Shown piece after piece: positions 34,647 through 41,642 of a DNA stretch of 64,000 nt. The notes beneath the pieces were generated by a model. The model was not told where the DNA came from, did no database searches, and saw nothing but the letters and a program-made list of their open reading frames with translations. How positions within the stretch are numbered: position 1 is the stretch's first letter; each line of letters begins with the position of its first letter. Both the position numbers and the translations under genes were made by a program. Origin of the DNA: Solirubrobacter deserti (GTDB lineage Bacteria; Actinomycetota; Thermoleophilia; Solirubrobacterales; Solirubrobacteraceae); assembly GCF_027587175.1 (NCBI RefSeq), contig NZ_JAPCID010000012.1, positions 1 to 64,000 of the forward strand, in the 5' to 3' direction.

Positions 34647-35597
34647 ATGAGCACCGCCGCGTACGAGCACGCCTACCAGGAGCTCATCGAGCCGCACCGG
34701 CGCGAGCTGCACGCGCATTGCTACCGGATGCTCGGCTCCGTGCAGGACGCGGAGGACGCGCTGCAAGAGGCGTTGCTGCGCGCGTGGAAGGCGTTCGACC
34801 GCTTCGAGGGCCGCGCGCAGCCGAAGACGTGGCTGTACCGGATCGCGACCAACACGTGCCTGGACGCGATCGCGCGCCGCAAGGGCAAGCGCGAGCTGCC
34901 GATCGACCGCGGCCCCGACGAGGCGCCGCTGACCGAGATCGCCTACCTGGAGCCGTATCCGGACGACCCCGGCGCCTCCTACGAGCGGCGCGAGAGCGTC
35001 GAGCTGGCGTTCATCGCCGCGCTCCAGCACCTGCCGGCCACCCAGCGCGCGGTGCTGATCCTGCGCGAGGTCCTGGGCTTCAGCGCCAAGGAGACCGCCG
35101 AGCTGCTCGACACCACGCCGGCGTCCGTGAACAGCGCGATGCAGCGCGCCCGCGCGGCGGTCGACGAGCGGCTCCCGGACCAATCCCAGCAGGCGACGCT
35201 CCAGCGGCTCGGCGATCGAGCGGTCGCGGACATCGTGGAGCGCTACGTCGAGGCCTGGAACCGCGGCGACGTCGACGCCGTGGTGCACATGCTGGCCGAA
35301 GACGCCACGTTCAGCATGCCGCCGAACTCCGAGTGGTTCCGCGGCCACGACGCCATCCGCGCGTTCCTGCCCACCGGCCCGCTGTCGATCCCGCGCATCT
35401 TCGTGCCCACGCGGGCCAACGGCCAGCCCGCGTTCGGCACCTACAAGCTGATCGACGGCGAGTGGCTGCCGAACGCCATCCACGTGATCACGCTGGATGA
35501 CCGCGGCGCGATCGTCGACGCGGTCGCGTTCCTCGATCCGGCGCTGTTCGACGTGTTCGGGTTGCCGGGTAGGCCTCCGACATGGCGAACCCACTGA
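34647..35597 (+). CDS. ECF-type RNA polymerase sigma factor with SnoaL-like C-terminal domain (SigG-like)
   Basis: 316 aa. Sigma region 2 (HCYRMLGSVQDAEDALQEAL, AFDRFEGRAQPKTWLYRIAT) and region 4 (LPATQRAVLILREVLGFSAK, TPASVNSAMQRARAAVDE) are complete. A C-terminal extension of about 120 residues (ERYVEAWNRGDVDAVVHMLA) is a SnoaL/NTF2-like domain, as in SigG/SigJ-type sigma factors, where it regulates activity in place of an anti-sigma factor. No anti-sigma gene is adjacent. It diverges from the PBP gene with 40 bases between starts, which may link it to envelope stress (inference). Confidence 0.9.
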   Translation: MSTAAYEHAYQELIEPHRRELHAHCYRMLGSVQDAEDALQEALLRAWKAFDRFEGRAQPKTWLYRIATNTCLDAIARRKGKRELPIDRGPDEAPLTEIAYLEPYPDDPGASYERRESVELAFIAALQHLPATQRAVLILREVLGFSAKETAELLDTTPASVNSAMQRARAAVDERLPDQSQQATLQRLGDRAVADIVERYVEAWNRGDVDAVVHMLAEDATFSMPPNSEWFRGHDAIRAFLPTGPLSIPRIFVPTRANGQPAFGTYKLIDGEWLPNAIHVITLDDRGAIVDAVAFLDPALFDVFGLPGRPPTWRTH

Positions 35598-35746
35598 AGG
35601 ACGACGATCGCCGCGAGCCGGACGCAGAGCCCGAGCGCGGCGAGCACAACCGCATCGGCTACTACAACGCCGACGAGCAGCGCGAGCACGACGAGCGCGG
35701 CAGCCAGAGCCCCGGGCCGGGAGAGCCGCCGCCCGAGGACGCATAG
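35582..35746 (+). CDS. Small acidic hypothetical protein (54 aa)
   Basis: Starts MANPLKDDDRREPDAEPERG and ends PGEPPPEDA; highly charged and probably disordered. It overlaps the 3' end of the sigma-factor gene by 16 bases, so it would be translated by coupling. I do not recognise it; composition and frame are consistent with a real small gene, and a second small acidic protein (37116-37253) occurs nearby. Confidence 0.55.
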   Translation: MANPLKDDDRREPDAEPERGEHNRIGYYNADEQREHDERGSQSPGPGEPPPEDA

Positions 35747-35777
35747 GGGGACGTTGACGGACCTCCACGAGAAAGCG

Positions 35778-35807
35778 TGGACATCCGAGCATCTGAAGCC
35801 GTACCAT
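35778..35807 (+). promoter_or_regulatory. Promoter of the aminotransferase leader
   Basis: -35 TGGACA (35778-35783, five of six to consensus), 18-base spacer, -10 TACCAT (35802-35807). The -10 ends 8 bases before the ATG of the leader ORF at 35816, implying a leaderless transcript. A 6-bp hairpin TCCACG/CGTGGA (35764-35781) overlaps the -35. Confidence 0.55.
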
Positions 35808-35815
35808 TGACCCAG

Positions 35816-35848
35816 ATGAGGCGAGTAGCCCGCTCCGTCGCTCCGTAA
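35816..35848 (+). CDS. Short leader ORF (MRRVARSVAP) before the aminotransferase gene
   Basis: Ten codons, ATG to TAA: MRRVARSVAP. It uses AGG, CGA, GTA and TAA, all rare in this GC-rich window. It starts 8 bases after a good -10 and ends 2 bases before a 6-bp GC hairpin, with the aminotransferase ATG 58 bases further on. The layout is that of an attenuation leader, with Arg or Val as possible sensed residues. It could also be chance. Confidence 0.38.
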   Translation: MRRVARSVAP

Positions 35849-35850
35849 GA

Positions 35851-35865
35851 CCCGGCCCGGCCGGG
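35851..35865 (+). terminator. GC hairpin after the leader ORF
   Basis: CCCGGC-CCG-GCCGGG, a perfect 6-bp stem. The sequences GACCC (35809-35813) and GGGTC (35874-35878) can also pair around it, giving an alternative longer structure. It may act as an attenuator. No U-run follows. Confidence 0.4.
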
Positions 35866-35906
35866 AGAGCGGCGGGTCCACGTCCACTCAACCCGGAGCT
35901 TCACCC

Positions 35907-37106
35907 ATGGCCATCTCGCCTCCCGCGCCGCTTGCCGGCGCCCCCCTGTCGGACCGTCTCGCCTCCACGCAGTCCTCGCCCGTGCGCGAGCTGCTGCAGA
36001 TCGCGATGCGGCCGGAGATCATCTCGCTCGCCGGCGGGCTGCCCGCGCCGGACACGTTCGACGTGCCCGGCCTGCGCGCCGCGTTCGACGAGGTTCTTGC
36101 CGGCCCAGATGCGATCCGCGCGCTGCAGTACTCCACCACCGAGGGCGACCCCGGCTTACGGGCCCGCCTCGCGGCCTTCATGTCCACGCGCGGGCTCGAT
36201 GTCGCCGGCGACGACCTGCTGATCACGACCGGCTCCCAGCAGGCGCTGGGCCTGATCGCGAGCGCGCTGCTGAACCCCGGCGACGTCGTGCTCGTCGAGG
36301 ACCCGACCTACCTCGCGGCGCTGCAGGCCTTCCAGCTGGCGGACCTGCAGGCGGTGCCGATCCCGTGCGACGACCACGGCCCGGACCCCGAGGGCCTGCT
36401 TGAGCTCGCCCGCCGCCACGGCGCGAAGGTCGCCTATCTGATCCCGACCTTCCAGAACCCGACCGGTCGCACGATGCCTGCCGCGCGGCGCGCCGCGATC
36501 GCCGACGCAGCCGCCCAGGCCGGGCTGTGGCTGGTGGAGGACGACCCGTACAGCGCGCTGCGCCTGGAGGGAGAGGACGCGCCGCTGCTGGCGTCCTACG
36601 CGCCGGAGCGCACGCTCGTCATCCAGACGCTGTCCAAGGTCCTCTCGCCGGGCCTGCGGATCGGCTACGTGCGCGCCCCCGAGTCCCTGCACGGCCCGCT
36701 CGCGGTGGCCAAGCAGGCGGCGGACCTGCACACGTCGACCGTCAACCAGCTCGCCGCCGAGCGCTGGCTGGCCACGCACGACCTCGGCGACCACATCGCC
36801 TCGCTCGCCGCGCACTACCGCCCGCGCCGCGACGCGCTGCGCTCCGGGCTGCGCGAGCACCTGCCCGCCGGCGCGCGCATGACCGAGCCCGAGGGCGGCC
36901 TGTTCATCTGGGTCGAGCTGCCGGCCGGCCACGACGCCGAGGTGATCCTCCCGCGCGCGCTGGACCGCGGCGTGGCCTTCGTTCCGGGCAAGTACTTCTA
37001 CGCGGGGGAGCCGCGTCCGGAGACGCTGCGCGTGTCGTTCGCGACCGCCACGCCGGAGGAGCTGCGCGAGGGCGCCGCCCGTCTCGGAGTGGCCTGCAGG
37101 GGGTAG
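35907..37106 (+). CDS. PLP-dependent aminotransferase (fold type I, AAT-I / 2-aminoadipate-type)
   Basis: 399-aa class I/II aminotransferase of the group that includes LysN/2-aminoadipate and related MocR-catalytic enzymes. Visible signatures: PEIISLAGGLPAPDTF near the N-terminus, ITTGSQQALGLI, TFQNPTGRTM, VEDDPYSALRL and the PLP lysine in VIQTLSKVLSPGLRIGYV; the substrate-carboxylate Arg is in PETLRVSFAT. A GGAG ribosome site lies 8 bases before ATG35907. The transcript appears to start at a leader ORF (35816-35848). The amino donor is not fixed by sequence; lysine/aminoadipate or branched-chain substrates are likely. Confidence 0.9.
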   Translation: MAISPPAPLAGAPLSDRLASTQSSPVRELLQIAMRPEIISLAGGLPAPDTFDVPGLRAAFDEVLAGPDAIRALQYSTTEGDPGLRARLAAFMSTRGLDVAGDDLLITTGSQQALGLIASALLNPGDVVLVEDPTYLAALQAFQLADLQAVPIPCDDHGPDPEGLLELARRHGAKVAYLIPTFQNPTGRTMPAARRAAIADAAAQAGLWLVEDDPYSALRLEGEDAPLLASYAPERTLVIQTLSKVLSPGLRIGYVRAPESLHGPLAVAKQAADLHTSTVNQLAAERWLATHDLGDHIASLAAHYRPRRDALRSGLREHLPAGARMTEPEGGLFIWVELPAGHDAEVILPRALDRGVAFVPGKYFYAGEPRPETLRVSFATATPEELREGAARLGVACRG

Positions 37107-37115
37107 GCACCTGGC

Positions 37116-37253
37116 ATGACGGAACGGCCCCGCCCTGACATGGACAAGGTGCGCGACGCCATGCGCGAGCACGACGAGCGCGAGGACACTGCGCCCGAGC
37201 CGGAGCCCGAAGAAGCCGGAACGGACGAACCAGACGACGATGGAGACACGTGA
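37116..37253 (+). CDS. Small acidic hypothetical protein (45 aa)
   Basis: Begins MTERPRPDMDKVRDAMREHD and ends DEPDDDGDT. Strongly acidic C-terminal half with a short predicted helix near the start. It sits between the aminotransferase and the aldo/keto reductase and overlaps the latter's start by 14 bases, so it is likely translated in the same operon. Function unknown. Confidence 0.55.
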   Translation: MTERPRPDMDKVRDAMREHDEREDTAPEPEPEEAGTDEPDDDGDT

Positions 37254-37983
37254 GCTCGGCCGCGGCGGGCCGCGCGTGCCCGTCGTCGGCATGGGCACGT
37301 GGCAGACGCTCGACGTCTCCGGCACACGGGACGAGGTCGTGCACACGGCGCTCGACAGCGGCGCCACCTTCCTCGACACCTCGCCGATGTACGGCGAAGC
37401 CCAGCGCGTGCTCGCGCACGGGCTCGAAGGGCGCCGCGACGAGGCGTTCGTCGCCGACAAGCTGTGGACGCCCGACGAAGGCAAGGCCGAGCGCCAGGCC
37501 CGCCGCTCGCTCGACCTCTACGGGCGCGTCGATCTCTTCCAGATCCACAACCTGGTCGCCTGGCGCGCCCGCTTGGACCTGCTCGAGCGCCTCCAGCACC
37601 GCGGCCTGGTGGGCGTGATCGGCGCGACGCACTACTCACCGTCCGCGTTCGACGAGCTCGAGACCGTGATGAAGACGGGCCGGATCGGCGCGATCCAGAT
37701 TCCGTACAACCCGCTCGAGCGCGAGGTCGAGCAGCGGATCCTGCCGCTCGCGGAGGAGCTCGGTCTCGGCGTGGTGGTCATGCGCCCGCTCGGCGCGGGC
37801 CGCCTGACCGCGCGCGTCCCCGCCGAGGAGCTCCTCAAGTGGGTGCTCAGCGACCCGCGCGTGACCGTCGCGATCCCCGCCTCGTCCAAGCCCGAGCGGG
37901 TCCGGAGCAACGCCGCGGCGGGCGACGGCCCGTGGCTGAACCCCGACGAGCGCGAGCGCATCGCCCGCCAGGCGACCGGGTAA
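37240..37983 (+). CDS. Aldo/keto reductase
   Basis: 247-aa NADPH-dependent TIM-barrel reductase. Catalytic residues are recognisable: Asp and Tyr in FLDTSPMYGEAQR, Lys in FVADKLWTP, His in DLFQIHNLV; the cofactor-binding end is TVAIPASSKPERVRSN. It is shorter than the 300-330 aa norm because the C-terminal loop is reduced. Located 3' of the small acidic gene in the aminotransferase unit. The substrate is unknown. Confidence 0.88.
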   Translation: METRELGRGGPRVPVVGMGTWQTLDVSGTRDEVVHTALDSGATFLDTSPMYGEAQRVLAHGLEGRRDEAFVADKLWTPDEGKAERQARRSLDLYGRVDLFQIHNLVAWRARLDLLERLQHRGLVGVIGATHYSPSAFDELETVMKTGRIGAIQIPYNPLEREVEQRILPLAEELGLGVVVMRPLGAGRLTARVPAEELLKWVLSDPRVTVAIPASSKPERVRSNAAAGDGPWLNPDERERIARQATG

Positions 37984-37992
37984 CCGGATCCC

Positions 37993-38205
37993 GTGACCGC
38001 GCTTCTCGTCGGCGTCGCCGCGCTCGTCCTGGCCTTGGTCGGGCTGACGTTCCCGGGCGTGATCGCCGGCGCCGGCGCCGCCATGCTCGCCGGCCGCGCC
38101 TGGTCGGAGGCGAACCGCGACGTGCTGCTCGTCGCTCTCGGGTGCGGCGGCGCGGCCCTCGCGATCGGCTTCATCGCGCTGGTCGAAGTCGCGTACGCGG
38201 GTTAG
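37993..38205 (+). CDS. Small membrane protein (70 aa)
   Basis: Two hydrophobic segments (VGVAALVLALVGLTFPGVIAG; VLLVALGCGGAALAIGFIAL) joined by a short loop with AGRAWSEANRD. GTG start 9 bases after the reductase stop; 4-base convergent overlap with the regulator gene. Not recognised. Confidence 0.6.
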   Translation: MTALLVGVAALVLALVGLTFPGVIAGAGAAMLAGRAWSEANRDVLLVALGCGGAALAIGFIALVEVAYAG

Positions 38206-39260
38206 GCCGCGAGCAGGCCGAGCTCGTCCGCCCGTGCAACCGCCTCCGCGCGGTTGCGCACGCCGAGCTTGCGGAAGATCGAGGAGGCGTGCTGCTTGAC
38301 CGTGTTCGGCGACAGCCCGAGGTCTCGCGCGATCACCGGGTTGGTCGCGCCCGCGGCGAACGCGAACAGCACGTCCCGCTCGCGCGGGGAGACGCCGGCG
38401 CTCGGCTCGGTGCCGACGGGCTGGGCGATGGTGCCGTCGTCGCGCAGCGCGAGCGTCGGGACGCCGGGGAGGGCGAGCTCGGGCGCGCCGGCCAGGATCA
38501 GCTCTGGTGTCAGGCGCGCGGCCATGGCACGCGTGTCCTCGAGCGTGCGCGCGCCCGCGCAGGCCGCCACCCACGGGCGGCCGTGCAGCCACAGCAGGAT
38601 GCCGGCGCGGCGCACGTCCACCGGGTCGGCGACGAGCACCCGCAGCGGCTCGGCGGGCTCGGCGAACGGCTCGTGCGCTTCCGCGACGATCCCGAGGCGG
38701 CGTGCGGCGTGGACCGCTCCGGCGCGGTTGCGCGCGCCGAGCTTGTCGTAGATGCCGAGCATGTGGTGCTTGACCGTGCCCGGCGCGAGGAACATGTGCG
38801 CGCCGATCTCCGCGTTCGTGAGCCCTGCGCCGACCTGGCGCAGGATCTCGCGCTCGCGCGGCGTGAAGCGCACCGCGTCGTGCGGGGCGGGCGCCGGCTC
38901 CGGGGTGCCGCCGCGGGCGAGCTCCCGCACGGCGTTCAGGATGTCCCGCGCCGGAGCCTCGCGCGCGATCACGCCGTGCGCGCCCGCCGCGCGAGCGGTG
39001 CGCAGCGGCACGTCGTCCCACCGCGACGCCAGCAGCGCGGTCCGCGCGCCGGTCGCCGCGATCCGCTCGCACAGCGGCAGGCCCAGCCCGACGTCCACGA
39101 GCGCGAGGTCGTAGCCGGCCACGGGCTCGTCGCGCAGCGCACACCGTTCCACCCAGGGCACGCGCGTCAGCAGCCAGCGCAGACCGTTGCCCAGCACCTC
39201 ATTCGAGTCGACCACCAGCACGCGCACGTGGCGCGCTCTGGTGCCTTCCGCGACCAACAT
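38202..39260 (-). CDS. Tandem REC-HTH regulator (two receiver-LuxR modules in one protein)
   Basis: 352 aa. Module 1: receiver-like residues about 12-115 (VRVLVVDSNEVLGNGLRW, phosphoacceptor-like Asp in LALVDVGLG), then a LuxR helix-turn-helix at about 130-190 (FTPREREILRQVGAGLTNAE). Module 2: a degenerate receiver at about 207-285 (LRVLVADPVDVRRAGILLWL, with ELILAGAP where the Asp-bearing strand should be), then a second helix-turn-helix at about 290-350 (VSPRERDVLFAFAAGATNPV). The duplication in one chain is unusual. Start ATG39260 has GGAG directly adjacent, so GTG39227 is also possible. The ACT-domain gene lies 57 bases upstream on the same strand. Confidence 0.85.
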   Translation of the reverse strand: MLVAEGTRARHVRVLVVDSNEVLGNGLRWLLTRVPWVERCALRDEPVAGYDLALVDVGLGLPLCERIAATGARTALLASRWDDVPLRTARAAGAHGVIAREAPARDILNAVRELARGGTPEPAPAPHDAVRFTPREREILRQVGAGLTNAEIGAHMFLAPGTVKHHMLGIYDKLGARNRAGAVHAARRLGIVAEAHEPFAEPAEPLRVLVADPVDVRRAGILLWLHGRPWVAACAGARTLEDTRAMAARLTPELILAGAPELALPGVPTLALRDDGTIAQPVGTEPSAGVSPRERDVLFAFAAGATNPVIARDLGLSPNTVKQHASSIFRKLGVRNRAEAVARADELGLLAA

Positions 39261-39317
39261 CTCCAGATTCGTAGCCCTTCAGCACGCCGGACGCCAATCA
39301 GCGGGCGCGGATTCTTC

Positions 39318-39563
39318 TCAACGGCTGCTCACACCGAGCACGTCGATCGCCCCCTCCAGACGCCCCCGGAGCAGCTGCAGATGGCGTTCGTCGGCGCTCA
39401 CGGCGAGCTCGATCCGGTCGTGCGCGTACGTCATGGCCAGGACGCGCGCGCCGCGGCGCTGGCAGATTCCGAGCACGCGCAGCAGAACTCCGGGGCGGTC
39501 GAGGACCTGCACGGACAGCCGCGTGACGGAGGAGGGGGCGACGCCGGGGGGAAGGAGCAGCAT
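39318..39563 (-). CDS. ACT-domain protein (IlvM-like)
   Basis: 81 aa from ATG39563, preceded by an AGAAAGG ribosome site. A single ACT domain (VTRLSVQVLDRPGVLLRVLG, then RRGARVLAMTYAHDRIELAV) like the small IlvM regulatory subunit of acetohydroxyacid synthase, which binds valine or isoleucine. No ilvB, ilvN or ilvC is in the window, so it is an orphan. The upstream leader peptide (39664-39732) has four Ile codons before a terminator hairpin, which fits control by isoleucine supply. The downstream gene is the tandem REC-HTH regulator, probably on the same transcript. Confidence 0.78.
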   Translation of the reverse strand: MLLLPPGVAPSSVTRLSVQVLDRPGVLLRVLGICQRRGARVLAMTYAHDRIELAVSADERHLQLLRGRLEGAIDVLGVSSR

Positions 39564-39638
39564 GGGAGACCTTTCTCGTCCCCGAAGAGAAGCTGCCCGC
39601 GCGCGCACCACCCGCCGACGTTCCCCCAGGAACGACAG

Positions 39639-39665
39639 AGGCCCGCGGTGGAGTTCCGCGGGCCT
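39639..39665 (-). terminator. Attenuator hairpin before the ACT gene
   Basis: AGGCCCGCGG and CCGCGGGCCT form a perfect 10-bp stem around a 7-base loop. The stem overlaps the last bases of the leader-peptide stop codon and lies 76 bases before the ACT start. A ribosome paused on the Ile codons would cover its first arm. Confidence 0.7.
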
Positions 39666-39732
39666 AGCGAATGATGATGGCGATGGAGCAGGCGAAGCCG
39701 TTCGACACGAGATCTGTGGCGAACGGCTCCAT
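39664..39732 (-). CDS. Isoleucine-rich leader peptide (22 aa)
   Basis: Short ORF starting MEPFATDL and ending SIAIIIR, with the codons ATC-GCC-ATC-ATC-ATT just before the TAG. A -10 hexamer (TAGAGT) lies 8 bases before the ATG with a -35 17 bases further, so the mRNA is probably leaderless. Within it, AGCCGTTCG (39720-39728) can pair with CGAACGGCT (39696-39704), giving an alternative hairpin. Classic leader-peptide attenuation of branched-chain amino-acid genes is the best interpretation. Confidence 0.62.
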   Translation of the reverse strand: MEPFATDLVSNGFACSIAIIIR

Positions 39733-39740
39733 TGCGTCTG

Positions 39741-39769
39741 ACTCTACACGGTCAGCTTGAAGCGGCCAA
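39741..39769 (-). promoter_or_regulatory. Promoter for the Ile leader/ACT unit
   Basis: -35 TTGGCC (39769-39764), exactly 17 bases, -10 TAGAGT (39746-39741), then 8 bases to the leader ATG at 39732. It overlaps the last codons of the chemoreceptor gene. Confidence 0.5.
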
Positions 39770-41594
39770 CCAGGCCGTTGAGCGTCTCGGCCGTGGACGC
39801 GAGCGTCTGGGCCGAAGCGGCGATCTCCTGCGTGGAGGCGCTCGTCTGCTGCGTGGACGCCGACACCTGCTCGGCCGAAGCCGACGACTGCTCGGCGACC
39901 GCGGCCACCTCGGCGATGTCCGTCGCGGCGCGCTGCGCCTCGGCGGAGATCTGGTGGACGGCCGTGGCGATCTCGCCGACGCGGCTCGTGACGTCCTCGA
40001 CGGCCGTGCCGATCGCCTCGAACGCCTCGCGGGTCTGCTCGACCGTGGCGACGCCGTCGGCCGTGCGGCGGCCGCCCTCGGCGACGACGCCCACGACGTT
40101 CTGCGTCTCGGCCTGGATCTCGCCGATCAGGCTCGAGATCTGGCCCGCGGCGGCCTGGGACTCCTCGGCCAGCTTGCGGACCTCCTCGGCCACGACGGCG
40201 AAGCCCTTGCCCTGCTCGCCGGCGCGGGCGGCCTCGATCGCGGCGTTGAGCGCCAGCAGGTTGGTCTGCTCGGCCAGGCCGGTGATCGTGGTCACGATTC
40301 CGCCGATCTGGGCGGACTTGCTGGCCAGGTCCTCCATCGCGGTGCCGACGTTGGCCGACGACTCCGCGACCTGACGGATCGCGTCCGTGGCCTGCGCGGC
40401 CGCGGTGACGCCCTGCTCGGCGACGCTGCGGGCCTCCTTGGCCGCCTCGGCCGTGACCGTCGCGCTCTCGGCGCTGACGGTGGCGGCGCGCGCGGCCTCC
40501 TGGACGGCCTCACGGGTGGACTCGACCATGCGCACCTGGCGCTCGGCGCCCTGCGCGACGTCGGTGACGGCGGACGCGATCTCGCCCACGGCGCGACCGG
40601 CCTCGTCGGACGTGGCAGCCATCTCCTGGGAGGCGGATGCGACCGTGCCGGCGCCCGCGGCGACCTCGCTGATGACGCCGCTGAGCTGCGCGCGCATGGC
40701 CTCGTAGCCGCGGACGGAGTGCTGCGCCTTGCCCAGCATCGTGTTGAAGGTGCTGGAGAGGCGGCCGAGCTCGTCGGTCGACTTGACCTCGATCGGGGTC
40801 GTCACGGGGGTGACGCCGAAGGTCAGGTCGCCCTCGGCCATGCGGTCCATCGCGGTCGCGAGGTCGTTGAGGCAGTGGTTGTCGAGGCTCGTCATGCGGT
40901 CGTTGAGGTCACGGACCGGGCGCACGACGGAGCGCGTGACCCAGACGGCGAGCCCGATGGCGGCGAGGATGGCGAGGATGGCGACGATCAGCATCAGGCG
41001 CGAGCCGCTCGCGTGCTCGTGGTGCGCGTCCTTGATACCGGCGGCGGCGAACTCGGTGGTGGCGGCTTCGAGCTTCGCGCCGATCTTCTCCATCTCGGTG
41101 TCGAGCACGAGCAACTGCCCCTCGAACAGGGTGCGCGACGCGCTGCGGTCCTCCGCGTTGCGCACCGTCTCGGCGCGCGAGGCCTCGAGCGTCTGCTTCT
41201 GGATGTCGAGGACCTTGGCGCGGATGTCGGCCCAGGCGCTGAACTCCTGCTCGGCGGACGTGCCCTTGAAGAGCTGGTCGAGCCTGGCGCCGTCAGCCTT
41301 GCTGCGGGCCCAGTTGCCCTCGATTTCTTTCAGGTGCGCGTCCTGCTTGGCCAGGCTGCCGTCGTCGACGTAAAGATGCTGGCCGATGAGTGCGATGTTG
41401 TCCTTGGCGCGTTCCTGCATGAGGCCGAGCAGTTGCGCGGAGACGAGCTGGCGCTCGCCGAGGTTGTCCGTGTCCTCACGGAGGCCCGAGAGGGCATGCA
41501 TGCCCGTGAAGGCGACAATCGCCAACGCCAGGCAAAGAACGCCGAACGCGCCACCCAGGCGCGCGGCGATTGGCAGATTGCGGATCGGTTTCAT
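39744..41594 (-). CDS. Methyl-accepting chemotaxis-type receptor
   Basis: 616 aa. Start ATG41594 gives [22 protein letters not shown]1 and a four-helix-bundle sensor (about 35-195, with [20 protein letters not shown]). TM2 ([20 protein letters not shown]) follows, then HAMP ([13 protein letters not shown], ending [16 protein letters not shown]) and a long coiled coil with the conserved tip [20 protein letters not shown]. An extra helix-like insert after TM2 ([20 protein letters not shown]) lengthens the HAMP region. The signalling half is very similar to the receptor at 10714-12531. No chemotaxis kinase or flagellar gene is near. Confidence 0.93.
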   Translation of the reverse strand: MKPIRNLPIAARLGGAFGVLCLALAIVAFTGMHALSGLREDTDNLGERQLVSAQLLGLMQERAKDNIALIGQHLYVDDGSLAKQDAHLKEIEGNWARSKADGARLDQLFKGTSAEQEFSAWADIRAKVLDIQKQTLEASRAETVRNAEDRSASRTLFEGQLLVLDTEMEKIGAKLEAATTEFAAAGIKDAHHEHASGSRLMLIVAILAILAAIGLAVWVTRSVVRPVRDLNDRMTSLDNHCLNDLATAMDRMAEGDLTFGVTPVTTPIEVKSTDELGRLSSTFNTMLGKAQHSVRGYEAMRAQLSGVISEVAAGAGTVASASQEMAATSDEAGRAVGEIASAVTDVAQGAERQVRMVESTREAVQEAARAATVSAESATVTAEAAKEARSVAEQGVTAAAQATDAIRQVAESSANVGTAMEDLASKSAQIGGIVTTITGLAEQTNLLALNAAIEAARAGEQGKGFAVVAEEVRKLAEESQAAAGQISSLIGEIQAETQNVVGVVAEGGRRTADGVATVEQTREAFEAIGTAVEDVTSRVGEIATAVHQISAEAQRAATDIAEVAAVAEQSSASAEQVSASTQQTSASTQEIAASAQTLASTAETLNGLVGRFKLTV

Positions 41595-41609
41595 ATGCGA
41601 GAGGTCGGC

Positions 41610-41626
41610 ATGAGAACTTCTCTCAT
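41610..41626. promoter_or_regulatory. Inverted repeat between chemoreceptor and monooxygenase genes
   Basis: ATGAGA-ACTTC-TCTCAT, perfect 6-bp arms, 16 bases from both start codons (41594 and 41643). Possible operator for one or both divergent genes. Confidence 0.35.
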
Positions 41627-41642
41627 AAAGGCGACGTGAGCT

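Noticed and set aside
35809-35906. T-box or known riboswitch before the aminotransferase gene
   Set aside because: GATGAGGCGAGTAG recalls T-box stem I, but no TGGNACC antiterminator sequence or other riboswitch signature is present.
39671-39760. Short + strand ORF (MMMAMEQAKPFD...) opposite the Ile leader
   Set aside because: No gene or promoter follows on that strand, while the - strand frame has a promoter, Ile codons, a hairpin and a target gene.
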